Shown: positions 1-12,765, counted from the first letter of the stretch. The stretch is DNA of 64,000 nucleotides from Gamsiella multidivaricata (GCF_025024155.1 NW_026251725.1:372001-436000); one strand, 5' to 3'. Made by a program: numbers and translations. The notes: a model not told the origin generated them from the sequence alone.

Positions 1-1779
1 TTCGCCCTGCTCTCCATCCACACCCGCATCGCCAAAACGATAGCTCATCGGCGTCGCCCACGACTCACGTACAAGCTTGACCTGCCCAACCCACTTTTCG
101 TCCTTGACCTCATAAAATTTGCGTCCAAAGTCGCATGCAAAATCCTTCAGTCGGTCCAGCCCACCAATGGACTCCAAGATCGTCGCCAAGTATGGCAGAA
201 CCAAGGGTGTCGTGAACACTCCCGCGCATGCCTCAGGTCCTTCCTTCTTATGGGATGGATGTGGTGCCGAGTCCGTTCCGAGGAAGAAGCGAGGATGTCC
301 TGCGTTATCAATAATGGTCATAATGAAAAAGAAACACGCGTGTTAGACTATGACATGGATTAAGATCAGACCGTAAAAGATAAAAATATAGTAGCGTATG
401 ACACCCCCAAAAATAATAATAAAAAAAGTGCACATGTGAGTGTGTAAAATACAGAAAAACAGTATGCAAAAGTGTACAAGTGTACAAAGGATTCGAGCGA
501 GAGCACTGTGTACAAGGTTGAATGTGAAGGAACAGTCCTGGGCGCAGCGCTTTTCTGTACTGTAATATGCTGTCTTGCACTTTCTGGCGTCTGCCATGCG
601 TACCTTCTTTGATCACATTGCGGAGGGCAGCCCGGTCACTTGGGAACTTGGCAACGGGCTTACAAAAGTTGTGGCACTTGCCAGCCCAGTCATCAACAAT
701 CAGCTGCAGGTGATGCACCGTAATCGTGCAGCCAACGGTCTCGCCCAGGGACTTAACCATGTTCACCGCCGCCTCTGTCGTGGCGTGCTCCAGAATGATC
801 TTCAGCTTTGGGAACGCCAAGTGGATGTCCTTCAGATGGCTCAAGAACTTTTCCTCTGCATTCATCACACACACGTTCTAAACGCCGTATTGAAGAAGAG
901 ATGCTGTCTGTAAATAAAAATGTAATAATTTAATGCTCTCTCTGTTCATACATATACGACGAGTACGAATGCAAACAACGGCATCTCCTACCTTATCAGC
1001 ATCGCTGGGGATCTCACCGTGAAGATTAAGGACCATGCCTTCTTCCTCCATAGCCTTGAACACGGGGTAGTAAATGTCGTAGCTCTCAATACCCGATTCA
1101 CTGTTGGTTGTAACTCCGCGGGGATACGACTTGACGCCTAATATAAAAATATGTACAATTGAGTGTACAAAAGTGAGTCCAATTGATGCGTACCTGCCAA
1201 AGTGTAGTCGATATGGACACGTATGTTGTCCCGGGTCCACTCAATTGATCCAGATCCATCAAAACGTAGTCCTTCGTTTGTATCGCCACCGACAGGACAT
1301 TAAACGCATTCCACCGAAAACGCCAAGATGCATACCGCGAACACCAGCCTTGGCAGCTTTTTTGATCTCCTCGGGAGTCAATGCGGGGTTGAGGTAAAGA
1401 GACATGAGGAAGGTGACCTTGGGCGCCAGCTGCTCGAGCTCGGCCTTATATGCAAGAGCCATCTCAGTCGTCGAGATCGTAGGCTGGAGATTGGGCTACC
1501 CTCGAGGAAACGAGTGTACACAAAGAGCAAACATAGACCACAGCCACAAAACGAGAACAATCGGACCGAGCAAACATTGAAAGCAAGCAAAAGCGAGTGG
1601 TTAGAACTAGCTCGCGCGATGTTTTACACCAGTATCTGACAAGCAATATGGCGCCATACCATGACGTAGCAAATCGAGACCCCTCCTTCCGCAACGGCGG
1701 GTGTCACCATGTTCATCAGCGAACCCTGGCGCAGATGGATGTGCATGTCTGCAGCTGTTGGGATGGTGATGGTGTCCAT
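1..1779 (-). CDS. URA4: Dihydroorotase, 3' end cut by window edge
   Basis: Catalyses cyclisation of N-carbamoyl-aspartate to dihydroorotate in de novo pyrimidine synthesis. Five exons are visible (1779..1660, 1495..1336, 1137..992, 877..604, 299..<1) and join in phase. The metal-ligand pattern of the monofunctional bacterial/fungal class II enzyme is complete: His13 and His15 in DMHIHLRQG, the lysine to be carbamylated at 96 in GVKSYPRG, His133 in NLHGE, His173 in LEHATT and Asp243 in GTDSAPH. The start at 1779 is the methionine just before the first metal motif and suits the family; an upstream in-frame codon at 1836 would only add poorly conserved residues. About 333 residues are present, so roughly 20-30 C-terminal residues lie outside. 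No lesion is seen. The gene is transcribed away from the 1.2 kb spacer on its right. Confidence 0.95.
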
Positions 1780-3010
1780 GTCGGCTATGAGAATGTAGCA
1801 AGAGAGGTTGGGTGTCAAAGAGAAGTGAATGGGCACAGCGATCGATCAGCTTCAGCTTGATCGTGTTTTTTTTTTCTTGCTCCGAAAGTGCGGGGTAAAG
1901 AGAATCTCGGGTAAAAATGAGTCACCTGATGGAACATCCCCAATAACGCAAAAGTGAGCAGTTTTGAATCTTTCAGGCCCCACAGGCAAACATGGATCCT
2001 GGAGCTAAACCCCAACTGCGCTGCATCATATAGTGCAGTCAGCTCTTCAGAAGAGTGCGTTCCACTGACCCCGATATATTGAGCACATCAAGTACCACTT
2101 GTATTTTGTAGCAACCAATTTCTCTAGAAACTCGTCAACAGTCTATTTCCTAGGAAGAATCGTCCGTGAGCGATATGTGCCTACCATTATAGTCATGCGC
2201 GTCATTTTAGATACTGCTGCTACGCATAGACGCGGATTAAGTGCTAGGCAATCGAAAATGCAAGGCCTATGTATGCACCTTCCGGTTTCTACTGAAAGCG
2301 ATCGTCAACCGATACGGGACCCTGTCGGTCAGAACTCCTTTCCTGAGTTCTTACACGCCCTAAGGCTGGTTTCCTCTCGTTCTTTTGGCAGCAAGTCAAC
2401 TATAGTCTCTGTGAGGTCGATCTATGGCTTGGCTAGACTAGGGTACCACGACTTTGATGAAAATCATCACGTAGAGTATACAACAAGTTGGCAACGCGGA
2501 TCCCATACGTGTAGCGGGATCCTTTCCAGACGAACAGGAATATGGCGAGAATAGTGCGGGAGACCAGCCCATATAAACTCACCAGGACCTTTCAATTTAC
2601 ACACAGTGTTCTAAAGAGCCACAGCATGACACCCATAATGTAAAGCGTGTCCTTTATGTTGGAGCGCATTGCCAGCTATTGACTTTCGATAACCATAACA
2701 TTTGATCCGCAGTTCCTGTTAACCGCACTATCGCTTACTGTTTTCATTCGATACTTGCAAACAATGCGAACTCACGAATAACCTCAAAATCATCACACAC
2801 TGTATGCGTCGTATAGATGCTGTACTGATACAAAATTTACCAGGTTACTATTTCTTTAGTAGAAAACGTATGATACATGACATGTGCGCAAGCACACACA
2901 CATGAGTTTTTCTATTGCTCTCTGCGCTGCCTATATGCCTTAAACAGCAAGAAAAAAATAAAATAAAATAAAGCCAACAGTGCGCCTGGTAGACGAAGGC
3001 TAGCAGTGGT
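1780..3010. other. Intergenic spacer, no gene recognised
   Basis: This 1.2 kb spacer lies between the start of dihydroorotase and the end of the ankyrin gene. It must hold the dihydroorotase promoter, which fires leftwards, and the 3' untranslated region of the ankyrin gene. The longest open frame, 2099..2554 on the plus strand, lacks an ATG at its listed start and shows no domain or low-complexity bias I recognise. An A-rich AAATA run at about 2955-2975 could belong to the ankyrin 3' end. I see no RNA gene or mobile element. Confidence 0.5.
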
Positions 3011-6000
3011 CTAGCGGCGCGACCACATGCCAGAAAAGCGGTTCATCACCCCTACACGCGGCCGGCCTCCTGCTGCGTACTTGTTGGACTGGTGGAAAGC
3101 GGTAGCCTCAGTGTTCCAGTCGCCGTTCCCGCCGTCGATCGACTGCAAGGAGTCTGCAAATCCATCCTTCCCATGAACACCTCCCTCTTGACCATCCTTC
3201 GCAGGCCCATATGACCAAAAGCGAGAAAATCGTCCCGAGATGGTAGCACTGCCCGAGAACGAGGCACGATGTTTGCTAGTGTTGTTGTGCCCCTGCAACG
3301 ACGTCTCATGAATTGACGAGGCTGAAGCAGAGGAAGTCATCCCAGATGGGTGGGAGAAGAACGACTTTTCGTCCTGGTCGTTGCCGCTAAATCCAAAGGA
3401 CTCTTGTATGCTACGTCGCCGGGGAGTACTGCTGTATCCATTCTCCTCTACTTCTTCCTCTTGAGGCGCCATGCGTCCGCGAGAGAATGCAAACGATCGG
3501 AGGTCGAAGGATTGGCGCGCATTGGGTTCTGATGCTGATGATGCTCTCCGTGTGGCACCTCTGCCTAGAGAACGTAAAGACTGCGACACAGATCGCCCCA
3601 TGGGGCTGCTTTCGACGCGAGACTTTTCCGCTGAATCGGCGCTGACTTGAATTTCTAGTAGAGATTTGCTGTCATTGCTCTCCGGCATCATGGGGTTGAC
3701 AAACGTGGAGCAAGATGGCGGGTCCGATACGGCGGTCTCTGATGTAGACGCATCCGAATCGCGTCCAATATCGTTGTCGGTAGAATTCGTAGCCGTGATC
3801 AAATCCAGCGAAGCGCGACGGTACAACGATGGGGTAGCCGATGGCGGTGAAGGATATCCAGTAGTGGCTATGTCAACGGATCGCCTCCTGCTGGTATTGA
3901 AAGCTGGCTCCAAGGTGTTCATAAGACTTGGCCATGGAGATTGAATAAAGGACGATTGCTGCTGCTTATCTTTGTCCTTGCTATCTTGTCCCATTGCGGA
4001 GGAACGATGGTTCGCAGTTAGAAGCTGCACAGACGGTGGGCTAGTAGACATCCTCTGCGTTGTATGTAGAAGTGTTGAATCAGTCAACTCTGCATTGGAG
4101 TTGGGAGAGCCTCTGGAGAGCGGTGCTCGTCCCAGGTCGCATGATTGTCTGGGTACTGTGAGCGTGGCAGGTGAGGAAGGAGATTCCATAATGGAGGGCA
4201 GACTGACGCGACGCTGGCTCAGAATACGGGAAGAGCTAATGGAAGGTGTTCCGGAGAGGGGTTGGGGCGAAGTGAGAAGTGCAAAGGACGTAGTCTCGGA
4301 GTCTAACTGTTCAGTGCATGCCCTTGTTGGTGCCATGATGGCGGATACCCTGCGACTAAAGTCCCCGCTGCTCCTGGGACTCGTGAATGGGTCTCTGTCT
4401 CTACTGTCCCTGAGGTTAAGTTCTGGAGTGATAATCTGGAGACCTCGTTGCATGCAAGCGTGTTGGTGCAGCAAGCTGGCGACCTCGGGATGGTTCCGTG
4501 CAACTGCAACAGTGTACGGTGTTGTTCCATACTATAAGCGAAAAACAAAAAGCAGACGCTTGTCTAACCTGGTTAATTCGTCTGTGACACCGACGCAGCA
4601 ATTGTGCAAGGTCCATGGTACTTGCTTTGTCAGCCAGATCAGCTGTGGCACCATGTCGCAGTAATATCTCGACGATCGTCAGACAACCATTTGCGGCTGC
4701 AAAGTGCAGAGGTGTCGACCCTGTGGTTCCCACTGTTTGACTAGACATGGAAAAATGAGGTGAGTCAGGGCTGACCGGTGTTTATGAGCGGGATATTCGG
4801 AGAGGGATTAAAGCGGATGGATTGATGATCGAGCGGGGAGCAGCCGTGGCAGGGTTAAAGCCCTTGTCTTGCCGTCACATATGTTGGCATATACGAAGTG
4901 CATGCCATGCGCATGAGAACGCGGAAGAGATAAAAATATCCTGCGGTACTCTGCATGATGCTGCTACTCATCAACAACGGGGACACCAAGAAAGGACTTG
5001 TCTTCCTTACGAAATGCATGACAGCCTCCGATATTTGTATACACTTCAGCGTCGTCATCATAAATGTTGATCCGAATAAAACAAGACCGACCAAATCGGG
5101 CGCATGGGCCAGGTCGCGCGGAGAAAAAGAGTTGTGGAGAGAGAAATAAGCAGAGCAAATCAACAGCACGGCTGCAAACTTACGCGCCGACTCGTTCGCC
5201 ACTATACTTGCGCGGATACCGCCGGGCATTGACATCTGCACCGCGCTCGATCAGGAAGAGAACCACGGCGACATTGGCATTACTGCAGCAGGCAGCGTGG
5301 ATAGGCAGGACTCCGTTTACGGCCGAGTCGATTGGCTGTCCATTATCCAATGCAAACTTGACAAGTCCTGCAGATGCACGCCCACATGAAGGTCACGACC
5401 CGCAACATAAAAGAAAGATCAGCTGGGAATGTTAGTAATCGCGCAGAACATACCGTCCGTATGCGTGCCAAGGAAGATTGACAAAGGGGTGGAGTAGGGG
5501 AAGCGTGATGACGGGGGCGACGGCTGCGGAAGCCCATATTCTGCATGCATGCATGCATGGGTGGGAAAAGGGATGTTTCGACAAGTCGCGACGAGAGCCT
5601 GTCAAGGAAAAAAGGGCCCAGCGATGTGTCTGATGGAGTGGATTGGCACGGCTATTCTATTCGTATCCAGAGGAAAGAGGAGGTCCGATTACGGGACTAT
5701 TGGTTTAGGAGACTGGACTCTCACCTCTCAGTCTTCCCGTGATCGCGTCGACATGCAATACATGTTTGCTCGAAGATCAAACAGTACACATGTGCTTGCT
5801 CGTGCCAAAAAGCCCATGCTTGAGCGAAGGGGTGAAGAACCGAGAGGGAAAGGGATTGGAGAGAGGCATAAAGGTCTATGCAATTGCTGGACGCATCGTA
5901 TTGAAGGCCATGTCAACTAAGCAACGCATAGCAGCATAACCCAAAAAAAAGGACTGCACGGACAACTTTCAGGAACAAAGGGTTCCTTGTTCTGTTTTGA

Positions 6001-6370
6001 TGTGGTGCAGGAACGGAAAGAAACGACGTAAGGGATCGGCATCCTTACCAAGGTTCCCTGAAGCTGCTCCCGAGTGCAGACCCAGATTATAGGGCTTTTT
6101 GCTGCTAGAGTGCGAGGTACTGGTGGTAGTGGTAGTGGCAGTAGTAGGTCTTGTTTTAGTGGTAGGTGTCAATGCAGTAGCAGGAGATGTGGTGAGAGTG
6201 TTTGAGGAGATTGTGGGTTGGTGCGAGTGCAAATAAGAGAAGGTGGGTGAAGCTGAAGTCGAGAGCGGACGTGAATCCTTTGCTGAGAATGCGGGACTGG
6301 TGTGCGACGGAGACGAGGAGAGGGAAGAGGTGCCTGGTCGCAGCTGAAGCATGGCTCGCAATGCAGTCAT
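3011..6370 (-). CDS. Ankyrin-repeat protein with long Ser-rich tail
   Basis: Four exons (6370..6049, 5367..5184, 4740..4626, 4531..3011) give 2142 nt, 713 residues, with all phases closing. The first about 105 residues are Ser/Thr-rich. Ankyrin repeats follow at about 108-225: one with GVLPIHAACC and ERGADVNARR, one with GSTPLHFAAANG and LLRHGATADLADK, and a last partial repeat GTTPYTVAVARNHPEVASLL. The remaining 480 residues are Ser/Pro-rich, presumably disordered and a phosphorylation target. The block resembles an ankyrin family widespread in fungi whose role I cannot name; protein binding is the safe inference. Intron 3 (4625..4532) begins with GC instead of GT (see findings). Intron 1 is long, about 680 bp. 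A downstream ATG at 6352 is an alternative start. Confidence 0.85.
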
Positions 6371-7180
6371 TGTCGGCTATATTGTAGTTGTGAGGGTCAA
6401 GGGTGGCGATTTTAAGAAGGAAGAGGCAAAGTGTGAAGGACACCGAGGGGGGGAGGTCGAAATATGGGGTAGAGTGAATAAAGGATCAAAGAGGCAAGTG
6501 AAAGCTAGGAAGGTGAAGGATGTAGGTGTAAAAGGTACGGCAAGCGAGTGAGTGAATAAGTGTGTGCGTGTGAATGTGGTGAAATGTCTATTTCCGAATC
6601 CCAAAGTCGCCCTTTTGATTGTCTTTTTCACGCGCGGCGCAGACATGGAGGGGGAAATACAGAACCGATAGATACCACAGCCCAGCCCTATCTGTTCTTG
6701 TAATGGCCAAAACCTAGCCAAGGAAACACAGCCCGATGCCAAGTGATGTAGAAGAGTTATAACAATGTAGATCCAAGAGGGCTGTTCTTTCCCCATCCTT
6801 CGTCGTGGTGGTCCACAGATGTACGTGCGCGTCCTCCCTCCCGCCTACACGTGGACATATACGTCCTGAACTGAAGCTACGGATACCGCTCCTCTGGCTC
6901 CTCTGGCTCCTCTGGTCCCTCTCGGAGCACACTCGCGCCAAAAATATCACTCACCCACTCCGTCTCTCCACATGTCGCCGGATCGAGTGCAGCGTAAGCG
7001 CGTTCCTGTCAATTGAGAGCACTCCGAAGTCATTATTTCATTTGTCTCCCATAAGCATCGTACTCGTACCTGAAAAAGTCTGTGCTCTGCTGCCTGCTGG
7101 TGGTGGTCTCTCTTCCATCTCTTTGCCTCCTCCTCATTTCCCCTCATCCTCGAATCACTCCTTGATCATTTCTCTCCCTG
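6371..7180. promoter_or_regulatory. Divergent promoter region, ankyrin gene / hydrolase
   Basis: About 810 bp separate the oppositely directed starts at 6370 and 7181, so both promoters must lie here. A tandem CTCCTCTGG run sits near 6889-6920. The sequence just before 7181 is pyrimidine-rich (CT tracts at about 7105-7180), as is common upstream of fungal starts. I cannot assign a transcription-factor site. Confidence 0.45.
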
Positions 7181-8753
7181 ATGGCGCTCGCTGCTGGTGT
7201 CTCTGTTGCTGCCGCAGCCTCTGCTGCGCTTGCTGTCCTCGGCGCAAGGAAGGTCTACAAGTCCCTGACAGCTGAACGTGGCTGCACCCTGCCTAGCCTC
7301 AGGGCTGTCACATCTCACTCAGCCATTGCTTACCCCGAAGACTACTATCCTGGTACTGAAATTATAGAACAAAGGCGCCGGTACCTTGCTTTCAATGGAT
7401 TCTTTTATTCTTTTACATGTCTTATTGACCAACATATAACGTTTAATAGGCGGGAGCTATGCTGACCTGTCGTTCGGAGAGACTCACTACTTTTTGTTTG
7501 GACCTGAGGATGGCAAAAAGGTATGGCATTAATACAGCGCCAGAGTGTCGTTCACGGCTGTCACAAGCAAGTGGCTGCAAGCTCACTGACGTATCCTCCT
7601 ATCTGCACAGGTTGTGTTTGTTCATGGCCTCTCGACACCAGCCTCGGTCTATGATAAGGTCGCTCGCCACATGGCCAACAATGGCTGCCGGGTTCTCCTC
7701 TACGGTAGGCGATCGATCATGATACCTCTGTGTCTGCAATTGCTTAATACCGTTAGAGTAACGAGCCGCTTACTTCGCGTCTTCTGTAGATCTCTACTCT
7801 CGTGGCTATACTGTCGGACCCGCTGTGGCCCATGACCCTTTGCTCTATGTGACCCAGCTGCACGATTTGCTTAAGCATGTCGGGTGGAAAAGATGCAACT
7901 TTGTCGGTTTATCATTGGTATAGTCATGGTCGTCTCTTTCCTTCCCTCCCTCCTTTTTTGACAGCAAAAACAATAACAGAGATTTTAACCATGATTACTG
8001 TGGATAGGGCGGAGGCATTGTAGCCTGCTACGCTCATCGGTTCCCAGAAGCTGTCGAGTCCCTGACGTTTATCGCCCCAGGAGGCCTCTTGTCTGTAAGT
8101 ATGCTGGCTATTCCTCTGAAAAGGTCCTGCTCGGGTACCACTGCAATAACTGACGGCTTGAGCACGTCTTTCACTTATAACAACATTGTAGCCCTCTGAC
8201 ATCCCCTGGGTCGGCAAAATTTTCTTGTTGCCCTACAGCGAGGAAATCTTCTCGCACAAGTCCATCAAGGGCTACTTCTCTACAAAGAATATCGAGTCGA
8301 TGCGAAACGAGTTCAAGAGCGAGCCCAAAGTGCCGGAATGCATCGATGAAGCCTGCAAAATCTTGGCTCTGCAATTTCAGCATCATGCAGGATATGCACG
8401 TGGACTCATGTCGACCCTGAGACGGTTCCCGTTGACAGAGTTGAGACCAGAGTACGCAGCGTCTCAACAACAAGCGTACCCTGTGCAGGTCATCTGGGTG
8501 AGTATCTGAAGCTGACTCAACGTCCTTGTATTATATCCTCAACACCAAAGAAGCAAGGAATTTATTCAAGGCGGTTGATTCTTCTGTGCGTATCTAGGGT
8601 ACGAAGGACGCGGTTGTGCCGGGCACGACCATCGACACACTTCAGCAGCTCGTTCCCCGCGTCAAGGTGACGCGCGTCGAGGGTGCGACCCACAGCATTG
8701 TGATGACCCATCCGAACGCCATTATTGAGCAGCTGGAGCCTATTGTGCGTTGA
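7181..8753 (+). CDS. Alpha/beta hydrolase, N-terminal hydrophobic segment
   Basis: Seven exons (7181..7352, 7450..7520, 7611..7704, 7790..7917, 8008..8094, 8192..8497, 8598..8753) sum to 1014 nt, 337 residues, in phase. The fold signatures are present: oxyanion-hole motif VFVHGLSTP, nucleophile elbow GLSLGGG with Ser154 (its codons are split by the intron at 7918), acid Asp290 in GTKDAVVP and His318 in EGATHSIV. The first about 20 residues are Ala/Val-rich and hydrophobic, so it may be anchored to a membrane or carry a signal sequence. The pattern is shared by lipases, esterases and monoglyceride-lipase-like proteins; substrate cannot be told. Its stop is 272 bp before the next gene on the same strand. 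Confidence 0.88.
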
Positions 8754-9025
8754 ATTTAGTTGTTGTATGTAACCCAACCAAAGAGAACAATAGACGATTT
8801 ATCTTTAGTGTTCTGTGACACAAGCAAGCTGCTGAAGATATGCAAATGGTATCAGTGAATGTGATGGTCTTCTCATCCCCCTGAAGCGTTTGATCCCAAG
8901 CATTGCCACTCCCACGCTCAGGTGCATCACCCTCGCCCACTTTTTTTTTTCTTTTTGTTTCTTTACACTTCCGCTAGCTTATTCTTCCTCGCCTCCCTCA
9001 CCATATCTAACACCACTCAATTGAG

Positions 9026-10177
9026 ATGACAAGCGAGATCTCTTCATCTCAGTGGCCCGTCTATCCACAGTCCGCGCGAGTGTTTTCGTCCATACCCGCA
9101 CGGCGAGAAGATGCTGGACCATTTGCAGCTCTCAGTGCTCACCTCTCGCGCTTGCAACAAGCCCGTCTTTCGTCCCCATCCAGAAACCAAGCGATCGAGA
9201 ATCTCCGCAAGACCCTAGAGCGAGAACTGCGCGATGCCTTCTTCATAAGCTCTTTACGTGTCGACCTCTTCGGGTCCTTCTTAACTGGCCTGAGTTCCGA
9301 GACGAGTGACGCGGACTTCACCCTCATGGTCAACAGAAGCGTCTCTCAACCTGTGCCGTCTATTGAAGCCTTAGGCTCACGTTTACGACTCCGCGGATAC
9401 CAACAAGTCATTACCATTCCAAAAGCCTTTGTGCCGATTGTCACCTTCTATGACCCGTCCTCAGGGACTCATTGCGATATCAGCATCAACCAACCGCTAG
9501 GAGTCCATAACTCCCGGCTCATCAAAACCTACAGTGATATCGATGACCGGTTTAAAACCCTGGCTGTCGCGGTGCGACAGTTGGCCAAAAACAAAGGGAT
9601 CTTGGACGGCAAGCAAGGGTTCTTATCCTCGTACGCGCTCGTCTTAATGGTCATCACTTTCTTGCAGGACGTGACCGAACCTCCCATTCTCCCAGCGCTG
9701 CAACCAAAGGCCGTTTCTGATACAGTGTATGACCCGTTTATAGGGCTGTCTCTCGAGTCTGTCATGCCCACGCTGCTTCAGGGGCAAACTCGAAAGATTG
9801 TGGATGGACATGATTGCACGTTTGACGACAACGTGGCCAACTACTTGAACTTTGGCAAGGACAATAAGAAGTCCACAGGCGAACTTCTCGTCGACTTTTG
9901 TCGCTACTTTGGTCACCAGTTTCTTTACTCAGAGCAAGAGGTCAACCCTCGCATGGGAAAAATCCGGGCGCGACCGGCCATCGACAGACACTTCACCAGA
10001 GCCGGGTTATTTAGGCAGCCTGGCGAGCATTTTGTCTGCATCATGGATCCTTTTATCGTCAGCCGCAACGTTGCCCGCAACTGTCGAGGCTTAAAAGCTG
10101 GCATTGTCCAGGCCACTTTCAAGGAGGCGCACACGGCCCTTCAGGCCGGCAATATCCTCAGTGTCCTCGGTCAGTAA
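9026..10177 (+). CDS. Cid1-type poly(A)/poly(U) polymerase
   Basis: One uninterrupted frame of 383 residues. The nucleotidyltransferase motif is complete: GSFLTGL (about 83-89), then the paired carboxylates Asp95 and Asp97 in SDADF, and a third Asp151 in THCDISI. The PAP-associated domain follows (about 190-380): LVDFCRYFGHQF, and MDPFIVSRNVARNC, where family members contact the uracil/adenine base. This is the non-canonical polymerase family (Cid1, Trf4/5, TUTases) that adds A or U to RNA 3' ends. The nucleotide specificity cannot be read from sequence. There is no extra RNA-binding domain. It is the only large recognised gene here without introns. It ends 147 bp from the convergent SF3B2 stop. 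Confidence 0.88.
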   Translation: MTSEISSSQWPVYPQSARVFSSIPARREDAGPFAALSAHLSRLQQARLSSPSRNQAIENLRKTLERELRDAFFISSLRVDLFGSFLTGLSSETSDADFTLMVNRSVSQPVPSIEALGSRLRLRGYQQVITIPKAFVPIVTFYDPSSGTHCDISINQPLGVHNSRLIKTYSDIDDRFKTLAVAVRQLAKNKGILDGKQGFLSSYALVLMVITFLQDVTEPPILPALQPKAVSDTVYDPFIGLSLESVMPTLLQGQTRKIVDGHDCTFDDNVANYLNFGKDNKKSTGELLVDFCRYFGHQFLYSEQEVNPRMGKIRARPAIDRHFTRAGLFRQPGEHFVCIMDPFIVSRNVARNCRGLKAGIVQATFKEAHTALQAGNILSVLGQ

Positions 10178-10324
10178 TGATCGAGCCAGCATATTGTAGC
10201 CATCATCGCCAAGAACAAACAAACAAAGAGATTAGGGATACGGTTGTAATGTATTGATGTGCATCCGTTGTTGTGCTTTCTCTCTCTGTGTGTATGCTTG
10301 TTATGAGGGCAAAAAGCACAGCCG

Positions 10325-12602
10325 CTAAAAGACGTGCTTGTTCTTGTCCTTTGAGCTGGTCTTCTTTTCCTGCACCTGTTTCCTCTTCTTGGCAGAGTTG
10401 GCAAGATGCTCCTCCAGCAGGTCGCCCGTCTCCTCGCGATGTGCTTCCGGTCGTGCAGCCTGGAGTCCGTGCTCGTACTTCTCCTGCAGCGTCTCCGAGT
10501 CCATATCAACCAGCTCAGATGGATCCAGTGCCACCTCGACTTCGCCAAAGTTCTTGCGCTATTATTTATAAAGAGCACTCATATGTTAAAGAGAGAGAGA
10601 GGGAGAGAGAGAGAACCCAGCGCAAAACAAAAATGGACATCAAGCAAGCACAGGTTGAAAGGTTTTTGTTACCTTCTTAGTGGATGATGAGGACGAAGCA
10701 GCGGCTGCAGAGAGGTCATAAACGTGCTGCGATCCCATGAAGCCAGTAATGCTGGTTTGCTTCTGTGGAAGGACTGAATACAACGACTTTGATGCCCCAT
10801 CGTCCTCTTCCGCTGTCCTCCTTGTTTCCTTGCGGAGCTCGATAAAATCCGGTGTTTCGAGCCCACTGGCAACGCTCTGCATGCCACTTGGTGTGACCAA
10901 GCCCTCTTGAAGATCCTCCTCGTCTTTTTCCTCTTCGCCCTCCCCCTCGCCTTCCTCTTCCTCTTCCTCTTCCTCCTCCTCCTCTTCTTCCTCTTCTTCG
11001 GAGTCTAATTCACCCCAAAGTGTCTTCTCAACTGGCTCCATGTACTCTGATTGAACTTCTGTCTGCGCCGATCCAAAGACGTCTCCATACAGCGGTCGAT
11101 TAAATTCGTCCACAGGAGGCTTACCCCATCCGCCTGGGTGGTACCCCCACTGTGCACCCTCAGGAATTGGAGCGTTCAGGCCGGGAATCTTTAGGTTTTT
11201 GTATCCTGGTGGTGGTCCATAGCGTTGCATGTTGATGAGCCATGGCGGTGGTGCAAGCGGCGGGATTGATAGCGCTGCGATAAGTTCTTCTGAAAGGTTG
11301 CCGGGCTTGACCTCCTTTGCCTTGGTTTCGAACTCCTTTCCTTCATGATATCTATCGGAATGGATAAAACAGACCAGACCTCCATTAGTTTGTAGACCTC
11401 TATGCGTAGTAGACCGTAACCGATTGAGGATAGACGACAGGACTTACAATTCTCCATGCATGGTGAGGCGGGGTCGAGTCTGATACCTGAAAAAAGCGTC
11501 GTGCAGTTTCTGGTAGTCAATGTCGATCTTACCCATCTTTGGCTGTACTCTCTCCCTCGTCTTGGTCTTGAGCTTTGAGGCGTCCTCCTTTTCTTTAACA
11601 GCGTTTCTGAGTTCCATAATGCCCGTATCCTTGATGAAATCTGGCAAGTCAAAGGGCATTTTCTCGATTCCACGCTTGCCCTGAAGGTATTTGCGCTTCT
11701 GGTTCCAATGTGCCGGTACAGGGACGGTGTTGCGATAGCCTTTCAGCTGAACCAAGAGGTTGGGATCCGACGATGTGACATCATTCCATTCGACGACCTC
11801 AGGATGTTTGGCCATCTGCTTCAATACCGCAATGCTCATCCGGTTCAGTCGCTTCAGTTTCTTTTTACTGGCTGCCTGCTTTTCAATGTCGTTCTCAGAG
11901 TCGGATCCAGAGTCATCGGATTTCTTATCCACATCCTTTGAGTCGTGCTCCTTTTCTCCATTCTCCGTCTTCTCCTAAAGCAAAGATAAGTTCAAATCAG
12001 CCGGTTAGCTTTGGAGCTGAAAACACTATTCGTGCTATCGTGCATGGTTGCCCCTGTCGGGTCCAATCCATTGAAATCTCGACTGTACCTCTTCCTCGGG
12101 ATTTGTCAACTGAAAATGCTTGAATACATCCTGAAACTCTTCAAACCCAGGCGCCAGTTCCATCGGCTTTTCTGGGACCCATTCGACTTGAATATTCAGC
12201 TTCTGTAATTTCGTGGATAATAACAATAAAAACGCCAAGAAAAGATGTATTGGTCAGTTCTGTTTTTGCATCTGTGCAGATCAGCGCACTCCATCCTCCA
12301 TGAGCACAAAAAAACGCAATCCGCTCGTGAAACAGTTGTTTCCTGCCATTGCCGAAAGAAGAGTGCAGACATGATCATACCTCGCCAGCATCCTCCTTGT
12401 CTTCATTGGCCTGGCTGTTGGCGTCACCGTTGGCAATGTGGGCCTTCTTCTTCTTTCTGCGCGTCTTTGTTTGCTTCTTGTTTTTGTTGGATTGGTTGCT
12501 ATTTGCGTTGGACTGATGGACTGCTGTTGACTCTGACTCTGTGCCTGATGCAGAAGCCGCGGCCAATGCGGAAGCCGCACTCTCCTGTGTGGTGATGGCC
12601 AT
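10325..12602 (-). CDS. SF3B2: Splicing factor 3B subunit 2 (Cus1/SAP145)
   Basis: Five exons (12602..12381, 12202..12089, 11974..11448, 11351..10673, 10558..10325) give 1776 nt, 591 residues, with closed phases. SF3B2 is part of the U2 snRNP SF3b complex that helps U2 bind the branch site. Hallmarks are NIQVEWVPEKP near residue 80, the DUF382 core (HPEVVEWNDVTSSDP, VPVPAHWNQKRKYLQGKRG), and the PSP proline-rich motif with MQRYGPPPGYKNLKIPGLN and GAQWGYHPGGWGKPP. A run of about 20 Glu lies after GELDSE. The C terminus SELVDMDSETLQEKYE is also typical. It lacks the long N-terminal SAP-containing region of animal proteins. The N terminus is poly-basic and Asn/Gln-rich. Confidence 0.96.
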
Positions 12603-12765
12603 TAGGTTGTTGAAGGGTGCACGAGTGTGTGCAAGAGCGAATGTGAGTGAATGGGGAGCGATTGATGCCAGCGATCAGGAGGGGTGAGGTGAGCGTGGCT
12701 TTATTCCGTTATCCCCTTAACAAACCCTTTTTTTTTTTCCTATTTGGTGGCAACTAAAATATTTA

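Noticed and set aside
2099..2554. Open frame of 151 codons in the first spacer
   Set aside because: No ATG at the listed start, random-looking composition and no recognisable splice sites or domain.
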